The notes: generated by a model from the sequence alone, not told the origin. A DNA stretch of 64,000 nucleotides from Haloterrigena gelatinilytica (GCF_013342145.1 NZ_JABUQZ010000001.1:1-64000); one strand, 5' to 3'; shown: positions 26,364 to 36,229, counted from the stretch's first letter. Program-made: numbers and translations.

Positions 26364-27662
26364 ATGAGTAACGACGCACAGGCCGAGGCCGGGACGGCCG
26401 ACGGCCAGGGCCCGGTCGAGGTCTCCGAGGACCTCGCGCGCCACCTCGAGAACAAACGCGACGAACTCTTCGAGAAGTTCGAGATCCGCGACGAGTTTCC
26501 CGCCGAGGTGCTCGAGGAAGCCGAAGCGCGAACCGAGGACGTCGGGACGGAAATCCACGACGAGATCGACGAACGCGAGGATCTCCGGGATCTGACGACC
26601 TGGACGACGGACCCCATCGACGCTCAGGACTTCGACGACGCGCTCTCGATCGAGGAACGCGAGGACGAGTACGTTCTCTGGGTCCACATCGCCGACGTCA
26701 CCCACTACGTCAACCCCGACACCGCGATGTGGGACGAGGCCGTCGAGCGCGGGAACACGGTCTATCTGCCGGGCTACACCATCCACATGCTTCCGCCCGT
26801 CCTCGCGGAGACCGTCTGCTCGCTGGTGCCAAACGAGGACCGACTGGCTCACACCGTCGAGATGCACCTCGACAAGGAGAACCTCTCCTACGAGACCATC
26901 GACATCTACAAGTCCGTCATCGAATCCGACGAGCGCCTGACCTACTCGCAGGCCGAGAACCGCCTCGAGGATCCCGACGCCGACCTCCACGAGGAGAACA
27001 AACTGGTCTACGAGGTCGCGAACCGGATGCACGAACAGCGCAAGGAGGACGGCTCGCTCGTCCTGAACCCCGCCCGCGACCGGGCCCACACCATCATCGA
27101 GGAGTGCATGCTGAAGGCCAACAAGGCCGTCACGCACGAGCTCATGTGGTCTCGCGGCGTCGAGGCGATGTACCGCGTCCACCCGCAGCCGAGCCCCGAC
27201 GAGTGGTCCGAAGCCCTCCGGGAGATTCAGGACCTAGACGGCGTCTCGATCCCCGGCAGCACGTGGGACGACCCCCGAAAGGCCGTCAACGCGACGCTCG
27301 AGGAGGCGCCCGGACGGCAACTCGACAAGATCCAGTGGGCAGTGATGAAGGTGATGCCCCGCGCGAAGTACATGAACGACCCGTTCGGCGGCCACCACGC
27401 GCTGAACTTCGAGATCTACGGCCACTTCACCAGCCCCATCCGTCGGCTCAGCGACCTGATCAACCACTGGATCGTCTACCAGAACGACGTCCCCGAGAAC
27501 CTGATCGAACTCTGCGACCGCGCCAGCGACAAGCAGAAGGACGCCGAGCAGTGCGAACGCGAGTACAAGAACTTCCTCCAGGAGGTCGGTCTCGATCCGA
27601 TGGCGGTCAACAACCGCGGGATCGAGGTCGTGGACGACGACGAAGCCGACAAGACGCTGTAA
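26364..27662 (+). CDS. rnr: RNB-domain ribonuclease (RNase II/R family), minimal form
   Basis: 432 residues. The catalytic RNB motif is DPIDAQDFDDALS near residue 77-89 (acidic Mg-binding cluster), followed by WVHIADVTHYV near 99-109, GNTVYLPGYTIHMLPPVL near 127-144, and HFTSPIRRLSDLINHW (the RNB C-terminal signature) near 349-364. No cold-shock or S1 RNA-binding domains are visible, so it is about half the length of bacterial RNase R. This compact form is typical of haloarchaea, which lack an exosome. It is expected to degrade RNA 3' to 5'. It begins just after the zinc-ribbon gene. Confidence 0.92.
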   Translation: MSNDAQAEAGTADGQGPVEVSEDLARHLENKRDELFEKFEIRDEFPAEVLEEAEARTEDVGTEIHDEIDEREDLRDLTTWTTDPIDAQDFDDALSIEEREDEYVLWVHIADVTHYVNPDTAMWDEAVERGNTVYLPGYTIHMLPPVLAETVCSLVPNEDRLAHTVEMHLDKENLSYETIDIYKSVIESDERLTYSQAENRLEDPDADLHEENKLVYEVANRMHEQRKEDGSLVLNPARDRAHTIIEECMLKANKAVTHELMWSRGVEAMYRVHPQPSPDEWSEALREIQDLDGVSIPGSTWDDPRKAVNATLEEAPGRQLDKIQWAVMKVMPRAKYMNDPFGGHHALNFEIYGHFTSPIRRLSDLINHWIVYQNDVPENLIELCDRASDKQKDAEQCEREYKNFLQEVGLDPMAVNNRGIEVVDDDEADKTL

Positions 27663-27791
27663 CGGTCGGCTATCGCGCGGGTATTCCGTCTCGTTCTCTC
27701 CAGTCTGATCGAACCGCGTGCGGCGGCGCACCTGATCACGGTGAGCGTATCGGGAACCGTGCTCCGAAGCCGTGCGAGGTCTTCGCGAGTC

Positions 27792-27850
27792 GTGCGGGAC
27801 CTCCGGTCCCGCATCCCATGCGAACGCCGCACGGTCGCCGTGAGCAGACG
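27792..27850 (+). repeat. dispersed double-stem repeat, copy B
   Basis: Reads TGCGGGACCTCCGGTCCCGC (stem 1), then ATGCGAACG, a stem 2 region, and CGTGAGCAGACG. A further hairpin of the same style follows at once (27847-27872, ending CCGTGAGCAG), so the second half may be duplicated. It lies in the 280-base gap between the RNase and acetyltransferase genes, which holds no gene. Confidence 0.65.
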
Positions 27851-27943
27851 GCCGCTTCGCGTCCGTGAGCAGCGTATTCGAGACGTACCGCTCTCCAAAA
27901 CGCCGATATCGCGTTCGACTCGAGGAGCGACGCTCGTCAGTCG

Positions 27944-28531
27944 CTATCTCTCCCCGTCCGCGCTCGCGATCGGTCGCTCGTAGACGTACTCCTCGAGGCC
28001 GGCGGCCAGATCGTTCTCCCGGGTCGCGACGCGTTCGAACCCCGCGGATTCGTAAAACGCGATCCCGACGTCGTTGGCCGCGAGGACGGCCAGCCGAAGG
28101 CGGTCGAACGCGTCCCCGAGGTCGGCCTCGAGTCGCGTTAACAACTGCGTCCCGGTCCCCTCTCCCCAGATCTCGGGGGTGACGTACAGGCGCGCGAGAT
28201 AGCCGACCGCCGGGTCCTCGGGCCACGGGACGGCGTGGGCGAACCCGGCACACTCGCGGTCGAACTCGCCGATGCGGTCTGCGCGGTCGTCCGTCGATCG
28301 CGTTCGAGCGCCGTCGTCGGCCGACTCGGCGACGAGGAAGGCCACGTCCGCCCGCTCGCTCGCGCCGTCGATCGACGACTCGAGGTCGCCGATCGCGTAC
28401 CAGTCGTCGACGACCTCGTCGACCCGGTCGGCGCCGAGGATCTCGTCGTAGGCGGCGTGCCAGCTCTCGCGGGCCGTCTGGTGGATCGCCCAGACGTCGT
28501 CGCGCGTCGCCGGCCGGACGGCTCGACTCAC
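27944..28531 (-). CDS. GNAT-family N-acetyltransferase
   Basis: 195 residues from a GTG at 28531 (VSRAVRPATRDD). A TTG 27 bases further upstream is in frame but less likely. Fold markers: RPATRDDVWAIHQTARESWH at the N-terminus, GYLARLYVTPEIWGEGTGTQ (acetyl-CoA pyrophosphate loop; variant of Q/R-x-x-G-x-G) near residue 125-144, and AANDVGIAFYESAGFERV near 162-179. The substrate could be an amino group on a protein or small molecule. An insert of about 35 acidic residues in the middle is typical of haloarchaeal versions. Confidence 0.86.
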   Translation of the reverse strand: MSRAVRPATRDDVWAIHQTARESWHAAYDEILGADRVDEVVDDWYAIGDLESSIDGASERADVAFLVAESADDGARTRSTDDRADRIGEFDRECAGFAHAVPWPEDPAVGYLARLYVTPEIWGEGTGTQLLTRLEADLGDAFDRLRLAVLAANDVGIAFYESAGFERVATRENDLAAGLEEYVYERPIASADGER

Positions 28532-28666
28532 GTGACATCGTACCAACTCCGTAACCAAAAGTCCGGGGCCGGACGTTGAACGGTTGTACAGGTCCTGATA
28601 CGTCCGAATACGACTTTCTCGATTTCGTCGGTGTGCGCGAATCGAGACGGGAGTCCCGTCGCCGAT

Positions 28667-29086
28667 TCAGTCGACGACGAACGTTTCGGCCTCGATCACG
28701 CTGCCGCCGACCCAGCACTCGCGGGCGAACCACGCGAAGTAGCCCACGAGCCCGGCGGTGAGCACGCCCTCGAGCGCCCCGAGTCCGGTGATACCGTCGC
28801 CCCGGAGGAGGCTCGCGACGCTGATCGCGGCCCAGCCGACGGCCAGCAGCGCGATCGCGACGGCGGCGACGCGGGGCCACTCGAGGGTCGTCGACCCGAG
28901 CGAGATTCGCTCCCGGCGGCCGGCGACGAGCATGCCGCCGCCGACGGCGACGAGCCACGCGACGATACCGAGCCTCGAGGGCGTCGTCGGGACGCCGAGC
29001 GCGGCGACGAAGGCGCCGGCCAGCAGGAGCGTCGCGACGCCGCCGCCCGCGAGCCCGCGGCGGAGAACGGCCTTGCGAGCGTTCAT
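28667..29086 (-). CDS. four-span membrane protein
   Basis: 139 residues. Hydrophobic spans lie at about 12-30 (AGGGVATLLLAGAFVAALG), 38-55 (LGIVAWLVAVGGGMLVAG), 73-91 (VAAVAIALLAVGWAAISV) and 104-120 (LEGVLTAGLVGYFAWFA). A short polar loop (GRRERISLGSTTLEW) lies between the second and third. No conserved charged residues lie in the membrane, so it is not an obvious transporter. Its family is not recognised. Confidence 0.65.
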   Translation of the reverse strand: MNARKAVLRRGLAGGGVATLLLAGAFVAALGVPTTPSRLGIVAWLVAVGGGMLVAGRRERISLGSTTLEWPRVAAVAIALLAVGWAAISVASLLRGDGITGLGALEGVLTAGLVGYFAWFARECWVGGSVIEAETFVVD

Positions 29087-29203
29087 CGCACGACGATTCG
29101 ACTGCGGCCGGCATTACCCGTTCGGATCGCCGTCGTCGGAACTGGCGGGACGGGAGCCAAACGAAGAGAACGGAGAACGCAGAAAACGGTCGACGAGTCG
29201 CGA

Positions 29204-32167
29204 TCAGTCGTCGTCCATCGGCGCCGTCACGGGTTCGACGCGCTCGCCGCGGGGCCCCTCGATGTCGACCTTCGGGAGCAGATCGCGCAGGTAGCGGCCG
29301 GTGTGGGAGTCGTCGAGTCGCGCGACCTCCTCCGGCGTCCCCGTCGCGACGATCTCGCCGCCGTTCTCGCCGCCCTCGGGGCCGAGGTCGATGATGTGGT
29401 CGGCGTTCTTCACGAGGTCGAGTTCGTGCTCGATGACGACGACGGTGTTGCCGTTGTCGGTCAGCCGGTGGAGCACGTCGATGAGCTTGCGCTCGTCCTC
29501 GCTGTGGAGCCCGGTGGTGGGCTCGTCGAGCAGGTAGAGCGTCTCGCCCGTGTCCTTCTTCCCCAACTCTTCGGCGAGCTTGATCCGCTGGGCCTCGCCG
29601 CCCGACAGCGTCGTGGAGGGCTGGCCGAGCTTCATGTAGTCTAAGCCGACGTCCTTCAGCAGCTTCAGGCGCCGCCGGATCTGGCTCGAGGACTCGAAGA
29701 ACTCGTAGGCCTCCTCGACTTCCATCTCGAGGACGTCGGCGATGGTCTTGCCCTTGTAGGTGACGTCGAGCGTGGCGTCGTTGTATCGCGCGCCGTCGCA
29801 CTCCTCGCAGGGGACGTAGACGTCCGAGAGGAAGTTCATCTCGATCTTCACGGTCCCTTGCCCGCCACACTCCTCGCAGCGGCCGCCCTTGACGTTGAAG
29901 GAGAATCGGCCCTTCTCGTAGCCGCGCTGTTTCGCCAGCTTCGTCTGGGCGAACAGCTCGCGGATGTAGTCGAAGACGTTGGTGTACGTCGCCGGGTTCG
30001 AGCGGGGCGTGCGGCCGATCGGCGACTGGTCGATCAGGCGCACGGTCTCGATCGCGTCGAGGCCCTCGAGGGCGTCGTGGTCGCCCGGGATGACCGACGT
30101 GTTGTCGTTCATCTCGCGGGCCAGCCCCTTGTAGAGCACCTCGTGCATCAGGGTCGACTTGCCGGAGCCGGAGACGCCCGTGATCGCCGTGAAGTTACCC
30201 AGCGGGATGTCGACGTCCACGTCGTCTAAGTTGTGCTGACGGGCGCCGCGGATCGTCAGCGCACCGTCGGGATCGCGGCGTTCGTCGGGCACCGGAATCT
30301 GCCGGCGGCCCGAGAGGTAATCGCCCGTCACGGAGCCCTCGGTCGCTTTGACCTCCTCGACGGGGCCGTTGGCGACGACCTCGCCGCCGCGCTTCCCCGG
30401 GCCGGGACCCATGTCGATGACCTGGTCCGCCCGGCGCATCGTCTCCTCGTCGTGTTCGACGACGATGAGGGTGTTTCCGAGGTCCCGCAGTTCCTCTAAG
30501 GTGTCGAGCAGGCGGTCGTTGTCCCGCTGGTGGAGCCCGATCGAGGGCTCGTCTAACACGTAGAGGACGCCGACGAGGCCGGAGCCGATCTGCGTGGCGA
30601 GGCGGATGCGCTGGCTCTCTCCGCCCGACAGCGTCGCGGCCTCCCGGTCGAGCGTGAGGTAGTCCAGCCCGACCTCGCACATGAAGCCGAGTCGCGCGCG
30701 GATCTCCTTTAAGATCTCCTCGGCGATGACCTTCTCGCGCTCGGTGAGGTCGGCTTCCATCGATTCGAAGTGTTCCAAGGCGTCGCCGATGCTCATCGCG
30801 TTGATCTCGGTGATCGCCGTCTCGTCGACGAGCACGGCTCGACTCGCGGCCTTCAGCCGCGTGCCGTCACAGGCCGGACACTCCGTCGCGGACATGTAGT
30901 CCTCGATGTGCTCTCTGGTCGAGTCGGAGTCGGTCTCGACGTACCGGCGCTCGAGGTTCGGAATGACGCCCTCGAAGCGCTTTCGCTTCCGGCGGGTGCC
31001 GTTTTTCGTGCTCCGCTTGAACACGACCTCGCCGTCGGTGCCGTAGAGGAACGCCCGCTGGACGTCCTCGTCTAACTCCTCGAACGGCGTCGACAGCGAG
31101 ACGTCGAAGTGCTCGGCGACGGCGTCGAGGCGGGTTCGGTAGTACGACCGGTTGTAGCTCCAGGCCTCGAAGACGTGCTTGAGCGGCTTGGACTCGTCTT
31201 GCACGACGAGGTCCTCGTCGACCTCCTTGGTCTCGCCCAGCCCTTCGCACTCGGGACAGGCGCCGTGGGGCGAGTTAAAGGAGAAGGAGCGGGTCTCGAT
31301 CTCGGGGACGTCGATTCCGCAGTGCGTGCAGGCGAGGTCCTTCGAGAACTCGACGACGAAGCGGTCGTCCTCCTCGGTCTCGTCGCCCAGGGCGCCCGTC
31401 CGGCGGGCCGCGTCGCCCAGGTCGCTCGCGACGTCCTTCGGCGCGTCCGGCAGGATGACCTTCAGGACGCCCTCGGCCTCGTCGAGCGCGGTTTCGACGC
31501 TGTCGATGATGCGCGGGCGGTCCTCCGCGGAGACCTTCACGCGGTCGACGATGACGTCGACGGTGTGGTCGAAGTTCTCGTCCAGATCGGGATCGTCCAG
31601 CGTGAGGTCGTGTTCCTCGCCGTCGATCTCGACGCGGGCGTACCCCTCCGAGACGAGTTCCTCGAAGAGGTCCTCGAAGGCGCCCTTCTGGTCGCGGACG
31701 ACCGGCGCCGCCAGCTTGACCTTCGTGCCCTCGGGGAGCTCGAGGATGCGTTCGACCATGTTCTGGGCCGACTGTTCGCCGACTTCGCGGCCGCACTCGG
31801 GACAGTGAGGGGTGCCGACGCGGGCGTAGAGGAGACGGAGATAGTCGTGGAGTTCCGTGACGGTCCCCACCGTCGATCGGGGGTTGTTCGCGGCGTTCTT
31901 CTGGTCGATCGAGATCGCCGGGGAGAGGCCTTCGACGGTCTCGACCTGCGGCTTGTCCATCTGACCGAGGAAGTTCCGGGCATAGGCCGAGAGACTCTCG
32001 ATGTACCGGCGTTGGCCCTCGGCGTAGATCGTCTCGAACGCCAGCGAGGACTTGCCCGACCCCGAAAGGCCGGTGACGACGGTGAACTCCTCGCGGGGAA
32101 TGGTGACGTCGAGGTCCTTGAGGTTGTGTTCCTCCGCGCCCCGCACCTCGATGTAGTCCTTGCTCAT
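29204..32167 (-). CDS. uvrA: excinuclease ABC subunit UvrA
   Basis: 987 residues, slightly longer than the bacterial protein. UvrA recognises DNA damage in nucleotide excision repair. Two ABC ATPase modules: Walker A GLSGSGKSSL near residue 33 and GVSGSGKSTLM near 660. Signatures are LSGGESQRIRLA near 510 and LSGGEAQRIKLAEELG near 851. Zinc modules are CPECGREVGE and the CTHCG..CPECEGLG pair in the first half, plus CEECGGQG...CEECDG in the second. Halophilic archaea share this bacterial-type repair system. uvrB and uvrC are not in the window. The start at ATG 32167 has a good in-frame N-terminus (MSKDYIEVRGAEEHNLKDLD). Confidence 0.97.
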   Translation of the reverse strand: MSKDYIEVRGAEEHNLKDLDVTIPREEFTVVTGLSGSGKSSLAFETIYAEGQRRYIESLSAYARNFLGQMDKPQVETVEGLSPAISIDQKNAANNPRSTVGTVTELHDYLRLLYARVGTPHCPECGREVGEQSAQNMVERILELPEGTKVKLAAPVVRDQKGAFEDLFEELVSEGYARVEIDGEEHDLTLDDPDLDENFDHTVDVIVDRVKVSAEDRPRIIDSVETALDEAEGVLKVILPDAPKDVASDLGDAARRTGALGDETEEDDRFVVEFSKDLACTHCGIDVPEIETRSFSFNSPHGACPECEGLGETKEVDEDLVVQDESKPLKHVFEAWSYNRSYYRTRLDAVAEHFDVSLSTPFEELDEDVQRAFLYGTDGEVVFKRSTKNGTRRKRKRFEGVIPNLERRYVETDSDSTREHIEDYMSATECPACDGTRLKAASRAVLVDETAITEINAMSIGDALEHFESMEADLTEREKVIAEEILKEIRARLGFMCEVGLDYLTLDREAATLSGGESQRIRLATQIGSGLVGVLYVLDEPSIGLHQRDNDRLLDTLEELRDLGNTLIVVEHDEETMRRADQVIDMGPGPGKRGGEVVANGPVEEVKATEGSVTGDYLSGRRQIPVPDERRDPDGALTIRGARQHNLDDVDVDIPLGNFTAITGVSGSGKSTLMHEVLYKGLAREMNDNTSVIPGDHDALEGLDAIETVRLIDQSPIGRTPRSNPATYTNVFDYIRELFAQTKLAKQRGYEKGRFSFNVKGGRCEECGGQGTVKIEMNFLSDVYVPCEECDGARYNDATLDVTYKGKTIADVLEMEVEEAYEFFESSSQIRRRLKLLKDVGLDYMKLGQPSTTLSGGEAQRIKLAEELGKKDTGETLYLLDEPTTGLHSEDERKLIDVLHRLTDNGNTVVVIEHELDLVKNADHIIDLGPEGGENGGEIVATGTPEEVARLDDSHTGRYLRDLLPKVDIEGPRGERVEPVTAPMDDD

Positions 32168-32382
32168 AATTTCGTGGTGATCGGTGACTGCATAATTGCG
32201 CGACTCGCTGCTCGATTCACTGTGATGGAGTCAGTGGCCGGAAGGACTTAACGGGTCTGAAAGCCCGATAGAATGGGATTTGCTAGCAGCTAGCCCGATC
32301 GAACGCTCCCGTCGCTGCGACCTCGTGACGATCCGAGCCCCCAGTCCAAAGTGACTTCGGTCGGACTCCCCAACGGAAAGTC

Positions 32383-32886
32383 ATGAGCGACGACACCGAC
32401 CCCGGTCTGGCGGTCGACGACCTCGTCGACTACTGCCACACGCAGGCGGGGCTGCTCTCCGGGCGCGTCGAGACCATGCGCTCCGAGGCCGACGACCTGC
32501 TCGCCGAGATCGACGAGGACATGGCCGAACTCCGCGGCCAGCTCGAGGACCACGGGACGGCGACGACGGGGACCGACGCCCCGTCGACGCCGGACGGTCC
32601 CGGCGACGAGTTAGACCTCGACGCCTTCGAGGAACTCGAGAGCGACGTCAAGGAGAAACAGCTGCTGCTCGAGGCCAAACAGACGCGAATGGAGGCCTTC
32701 CAGACGCTGGCCGGCGCCTACACGGACCTCGCGGAAGAGTTGGCCGAGGAGGTCGACGACGGCGAGGACGCCCTCTCCCGCCTGCTCGAGTTCGAGGCCG
32801 ACCGCGACGCGCCGGCGTACTTCGACGAGCGGGAGACGATGCTCGAGGCCGCGGCGCACTCGAGCGACGACGACTCCGGCGACTGA
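32383..32886 (+). CDS. acidic coiled-coil protein
   Basis: 167 residues, extremely acidic. Helices at about 10-55 (LVDYCHTQAGLLSGRVETMR onward) and 80-130 (LESDVKEKQLLLEAKQTRME onward) have heptad-like leucines. They are separated by a Thr/Pro/Gly-rich linker (GTATTGTDAPSTPDGPGD). It is divergent from uvrA. Similar helical proteins are common in haloarchaea without known function. No domain is recognised. Confidence 0.7.
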   Translation: MSDDTDPGLAVDDLVDYCHTQAGLLSGRVETMRSEADDLLAEIDEDMAELRGQLEDHGTATTGTDAPSTPDGPGDELDLDAFEELESDVKEKQLLLEAKQTRMEAFQTLAGAYTDLAEELAEEVDDGEDALSRLLEFEADRDAPAYFDERETMLEAAAHSSDDDSGD

Positions 32887-32986
32887 CGGTCGGTCTTCGG
32901 TGTGGGTATTCGTAGGCGATAGCGGGAACTATTCACCCGGATACACAGGTGGATTGTGGGCGGTAATTACGCGTGCGAACGCTTCG

Positions 32987-33145
32987 TCAGTCTCCGTTGT
33001 ACGCTGCGTCGAGATACGGGTCGTATCTGCGACCGCAGTTATCGCATTCGTAGAATTGTATTCGCCATCCCGGCGTCGTATACCGGGCCGAGTACGCCTC
33101 TCGCTTGCCACAACGCGGACAGGTGGTCGGCGGCGAGGATTCCAT
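32987..33145 (-). CDS. small zinc-ribbon protein
   Basis: 52 residues from ATG 33145: MESSPPTTCPRCGKREAYSA, then FYECDNCGRRYDPYLD. The paired CPxCG and CxxCG knuckles form a rubredoxin-like zinc ribbon. Such CPxCG micro-proteins are common in Haloferax and other haloarchaea and are involved in regulation or stress in some cases. The upstream frame extension is unlikely to be translated. Confidence 0.68.
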   Translation of the reverse strand: MESSPPTTCPRCGKREAYSARYTTPGWRIQFYECDNCGRRYDPYLDAAYNGD

Positions 33146-33273
33146 AGTGCAGACGATCCGACGGACCGCGATAAGTGCGTCCCCGCTATTCGGCACGCCC
33201 CTCTCGACGGGCGTTCGGTAGTCGATCTGCTGAATAGAAACCGCGTGTCTCGCCCGCCGCGCCACTCCGTCGA

Positions 33274-33444
33274 TCAGTTGGCGATAATCCGGGCGATCCA
33301 GACGATCGGGATCACCGGGATCGCCAATCCGGTGACCAGAAGCAGGATGGCGATCACGACCTTCTCGGCGCGACTCGACCCGTGCCATATCGACTGCCAC
33401 ATATCGTCGATCGCCCGCGCCGTTCGCTGGATCAATCCGGCCAT
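33274..33444 (-). CDS. 56-residue tail-anchored membrane protein
   Basis: MAGLIQRTARAIDDMWQSIW at the N-terminus is amphipathic. One hydrophobic span follows (VVIAILLLVTGLAIPVIPIV, residues 31-50), then WIARIIAN. The ATG at 33444 is chosen over an upstream in-frame GTG/ATG because the extra residues look non-coding. Function unknown. Confidence 0.58.
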   Translation of the reverse strand: MAGLIQRTARAIDDMWQSIWHGSSRAEKVVIAILLLVTGLAIPVIPIVWIARIIAN

Positions 33445-33612
33445 AGATGGTGCTGAGGGTATCGAGACGGAAAATCCAACAGCCTGCAACGGCGTAGACT
33501 TCTCAACGAGAGCCGCACTCCGTATTCAGCACGCCGCTCTTGACGGTTATCGGTGAGGTCGATTGCGACTTCAGTTCCAGATCTACTCTCTCCGACCCGT
33601 CGAAGCGACGGC

Positions 33613-34734
33613 TCAGCCGTTCGACAGCGCCTCGAGCAGCCGATCGATATCCTCCCTGGTGTTGAACGCGTGGACCGACGCCCGGATCGCATCGGGGGCT
33701 GGCAACGACCTGACGACGATGCCGGCGTCCGAAAGCCGCTCGACGGTCGCCTCGGGGTCGTCGACGTCGACGGTGACGAGGCCGGACTCGAAGGCCCGCG
33801 GACTCAGTAGTCGGTCGTCCTCGAGACCGTCCTTGAGCCGGTCCGTGAGCCGTTCGATCCGCGATTCGATCGCGTCGATGCCGATCTCCTCGAGCGTCCG
33901 AATCGATTCCGCCAGCCCCGCGTGCGGCGCGGGGCTCGACGTGCCGACTTCGAACCGCCCGGCACCCGGCGCGTACTCGTAGTCCGTTGCGTCCGGGTCG
34001 ACGACGCTGCGGTAGCCGATCGCGGCGGGAACGAGGTCGTGATCGCGTGCGACGCCGTCTCGGACGTACATGAACCCGGAGCCGAAGGGGCTGACGAGCC
34101 ACTTGTGTCCCGCGGCGACGACGAAGTCGGCGCCCCATTCGCGGACGTCGACCGGCGACTGGCCGGGCGCCTGCACGGCGTCGACGAGGACCAGCGCGCC
34201 GGCGTCGCGGGCGATGTCGACGATTTCTGACACCGGCAGTCGGGTACCGTGGGTCCAGGTGAGCGAACTCACGCAGAACAGCGTCGCCTCCTCGGCCGCC
34301 GCCGTCACGTCCTCGAGAGCAAGCCGTCCGCGCTCGGTTTCGAGGACCCGCACGTCGACTCCCCGCTCGCGCTCGAGGCGCCGCCACGGGAGCACGCCGG
34401 CGGCGTGCTCGAGGTCGGTTCGGACGACGGTATCGCCGTCGTCCCAGTCGAGCGCGCCCGCGACGCGGTTGATCCCGTCGGTCGTGCTCTCCGTGAGCGC
34501 GATCTCGGCGGGCGCGGCGCCCAGCAGGCCCGCGATCGCGTCCCGCGCCTCGTCGTAGGCGTCGAACGCCGCGGGATACTGCCCCTCGTTCGTCGGGGCC
34601 TCGAACTCGTGGGACTCGAGGCTCGATTCGGCCGCCTCGACGACGCGGCGCGGGCTCGGGCCGCCCGCGCCCCAGTTGAAATACGCGCCGGACTCGAGGG
34701 CCGGCATCGTCTCGCGCAACTCGATGGGGTCCAT
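33613..34734 (-). CDS. PLP-dependent aminotransferase class V
   Basis: 373 residues. The fold-type I signature is visible: YFNWGAGGPSPRRVVEAAES near residue 18, LTESTTDGINRVA near 80 (cofactor-phosphate loop), VLVDAVQAPGQSPVDV (Asp and Gln contacting PLP) near 182, and VVAAGHKWLVSPFGSGFMYV (the Schiff-base Lys in GHKW) near 206-225. The group includes cysteine desulfurases and isopenicillin-epimerase-like enzymes. The SufS Cys-containing loop is not evident, so desulfurase activity is doubtful. It is divergent from nirK with a gap of about 210 bases. Confidence 0.87.
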   Translation of the reverse strand: MDPIELRETMPALESGAYFNWGAGGPSPRRVVEAAESSLESHEFEAPTNEGQYPAAFDAYDEARDAIAGLLGAAPAEIALTESTTDGINRVAGALDWDDGDTVVRTDLEHAAGVLPWRRLERERGVDVRVLETERGRLALEDVTAAAEEATLFCVSSLTWTHGTRLPVSEIVDIARDAGALVLVDAVQAPGQSPVDVREWGADFVVAAGHKWLVSPFGSGFMYVRDGVARDHDLVPAAIGYRSVVDPDATDYEYAPGAGRFEVGTSSPAPHAGLAESIRTLEEIGIDAIESRIERLTDRLKDGLEDDRLLSPRAFESGLVTVDVDDPEATVERLSDAGIVVRSLPAPDAIRASVHAFNTREDIDRLLEALSNG

Positions 34735-34944
34735 ACCCCGTCCGTCGGCCGGCGTCGTGTTCGTTCTGACGATCGGTTTCGAGCCGCGGCGACGAGTTGA
34801 ATCGTACTGGGCAGCCGATCACTGTTCGGGCATATTTAAGCACCCTCTGTATCGAGGGAACGGCCGCTGAGATTACTATCGCTCGAGAATCATCGCGGGT
34901 ATTGACCGTATGTCCACTCGTAGGTAGAGATGAGGAGAAGGCCA

Positions 34945-36033
34945 ATGACAACGACAGCAGCGAACCGACGGCAGTTCATGGCGGCACTGGGCGCGGCCGG
35001 CACCGTCGCGGTGGCCGGTTGCCTCGGTGGCGACGAGCCCCAGGGGGACAGCGCGACGACCGACCCCGAGACGGACGGCGAGGAGGGACTGTCGGCGGCG
35101 AAGGCTGTCGCCGTCGACCGGATCGCCCGCGATCCGACCGACATCCCCGCGCCGGTCGACTGGACCGAGCCCCGCGAACACGACGTGACCGTCCGCACCG
35201 AGCGACTGGTCGCCGAAATCGAGCCCGGGGTTACGTTCGAGTACATGACCTTCGAGGGCCAGGTTCCGGGGCCGATGATTCGGGTCCGTGAAGGAGATCG
35301 GATCACCCTCACCTTCGAGGTGCCCGAGGACCTGAACATGGCCCAGCACAACATGGACTTCCACGCGGTCTACGGGCCCGGCGGGGGCGCCGAGGCGACG
35401 ACGGTCAGCCCCGGCGACGATCCCGCCCAGATCAGCTTCACGGCCGATTACCCCGGGGTGTTCATCTACCACTGCGCGATCCCGAACATGGACTACCACA
35501 TCAGCTCGGGCATGTTCGGCGCGATCCTCGTCGAGCCCGAGGAGGGCCTCCCGGAGGTCGACCGCGAGTACTACCTCGGCCAGCACGAGCTCTACACCGA
35601 CGGCGATGTCGGCGAGGAGGGCCACCACGCCTTCGACTTCGACGCCATGCTCGCCGAACAGCCCACCTACGTCGTCTTCAACGGCCAGGCCTACGGCCTC
35701 ACCGAAGACCACGCCATGCGGGCTAAAACCGGCGAGACCGTCCGGGTGTACTTCGCCAACGGCGGTCCCAACCTCACCAGCGCCGTCCACCCCATCGGCA
35801 ACGTCTGGAGCCGCTACTACCGCGACGGCGACCTCCTGACCGACCCCGACCGCAACATCGAGACGGCCCCGGTCGCGCCCGGCACGACGACCGCCGGCGA
35901 GATGGAGTTCCCCGTTCCCGGTCCCGTCAAGATCGTCGACCACGCGCTGACCCGCGCCACTCGCAGGGGCGCCCTCGCCGAAATCCACGTCGAGGGCGAC
36001 CCCGCTCGCGACCTCTACGACGAGAACCCGTGA
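34945..36033 (+). CDS. nirK: copper-containing nitrite reductase
   Basis: 362 residues from ATG 34945, preceded by GGAG within AGGAGAAGG. Another ATG lies at 34930. The signal has RRQFMAALG and a lipobox-like VAGC near residue 27, suggesting Tat export and lipid anchoring. Two cupredoxin domains. Copper ligands are HNMDFHAV (type 1 and type 2 His with the catalytic Asp), IYHCAIPNMDYH and SSGM (type 1 Cys, His, Met; type 2 His), and VHPIGNVWSRYY in domain 2. It reduces nitrite to nitric oxide in denitrification. No other denitrification genes adjoin. Confidence 0.96.
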   Translation: MTTTAANRRQFMAALGAAGTVAVAGCLGGDEPQGDSATTDPETDGEEGLSAAKAVAVDRIARDPTDIPAPVDWTEPREHDVTVRTERLVAEIEPGVTFEYMTFEGQVPGPMIRVREGDRITLTFEVPEDLNMAQHNMDFHAVYGPGGGAEATTVSPGDDPAQISFTADYPGVFIYHCAIPNMDYHISSGMFGAILVEPEEGLPEVDREYYLGQHELYTDGDVGEEGHHAFDFDAMLAEQPTYVVFNGQAYGLTEDHAMRAKTGETVRVYFANGGPNLTSAVHPIGNVWSRYYRDGDLLTDPDRNIETAPVAPGTTTAGEMEFPVPGPVKIVDHALTRATRRGALAEIHVEGDPARDLYDENP

Positions 36034-36229
36034 CCCTGATCGCCTCAGCAGCACGGCATCGACTCGAGCGACCACTCCTCCTTCTTCGTACCCACATATC
36101 GCCCCCGACGTCCGCATGCGACCCGGTTCGGCGACCGCCGCGACGCTGATCGAGCGCTCTCGCGTCGTGTTCCCGTTCCTCGGTAACTGAGGGCGGGCTT
36201 TTACAGGGTCGCCGGGAAACACTCGCCCG

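Noticed and set aside
27234-29870. 878-codon minus-strand frame across the RNase, acetyltransferase and uvrA genes
   Set aside because: Arginine-rich shadow frame; three real genes account for the region on both strands.
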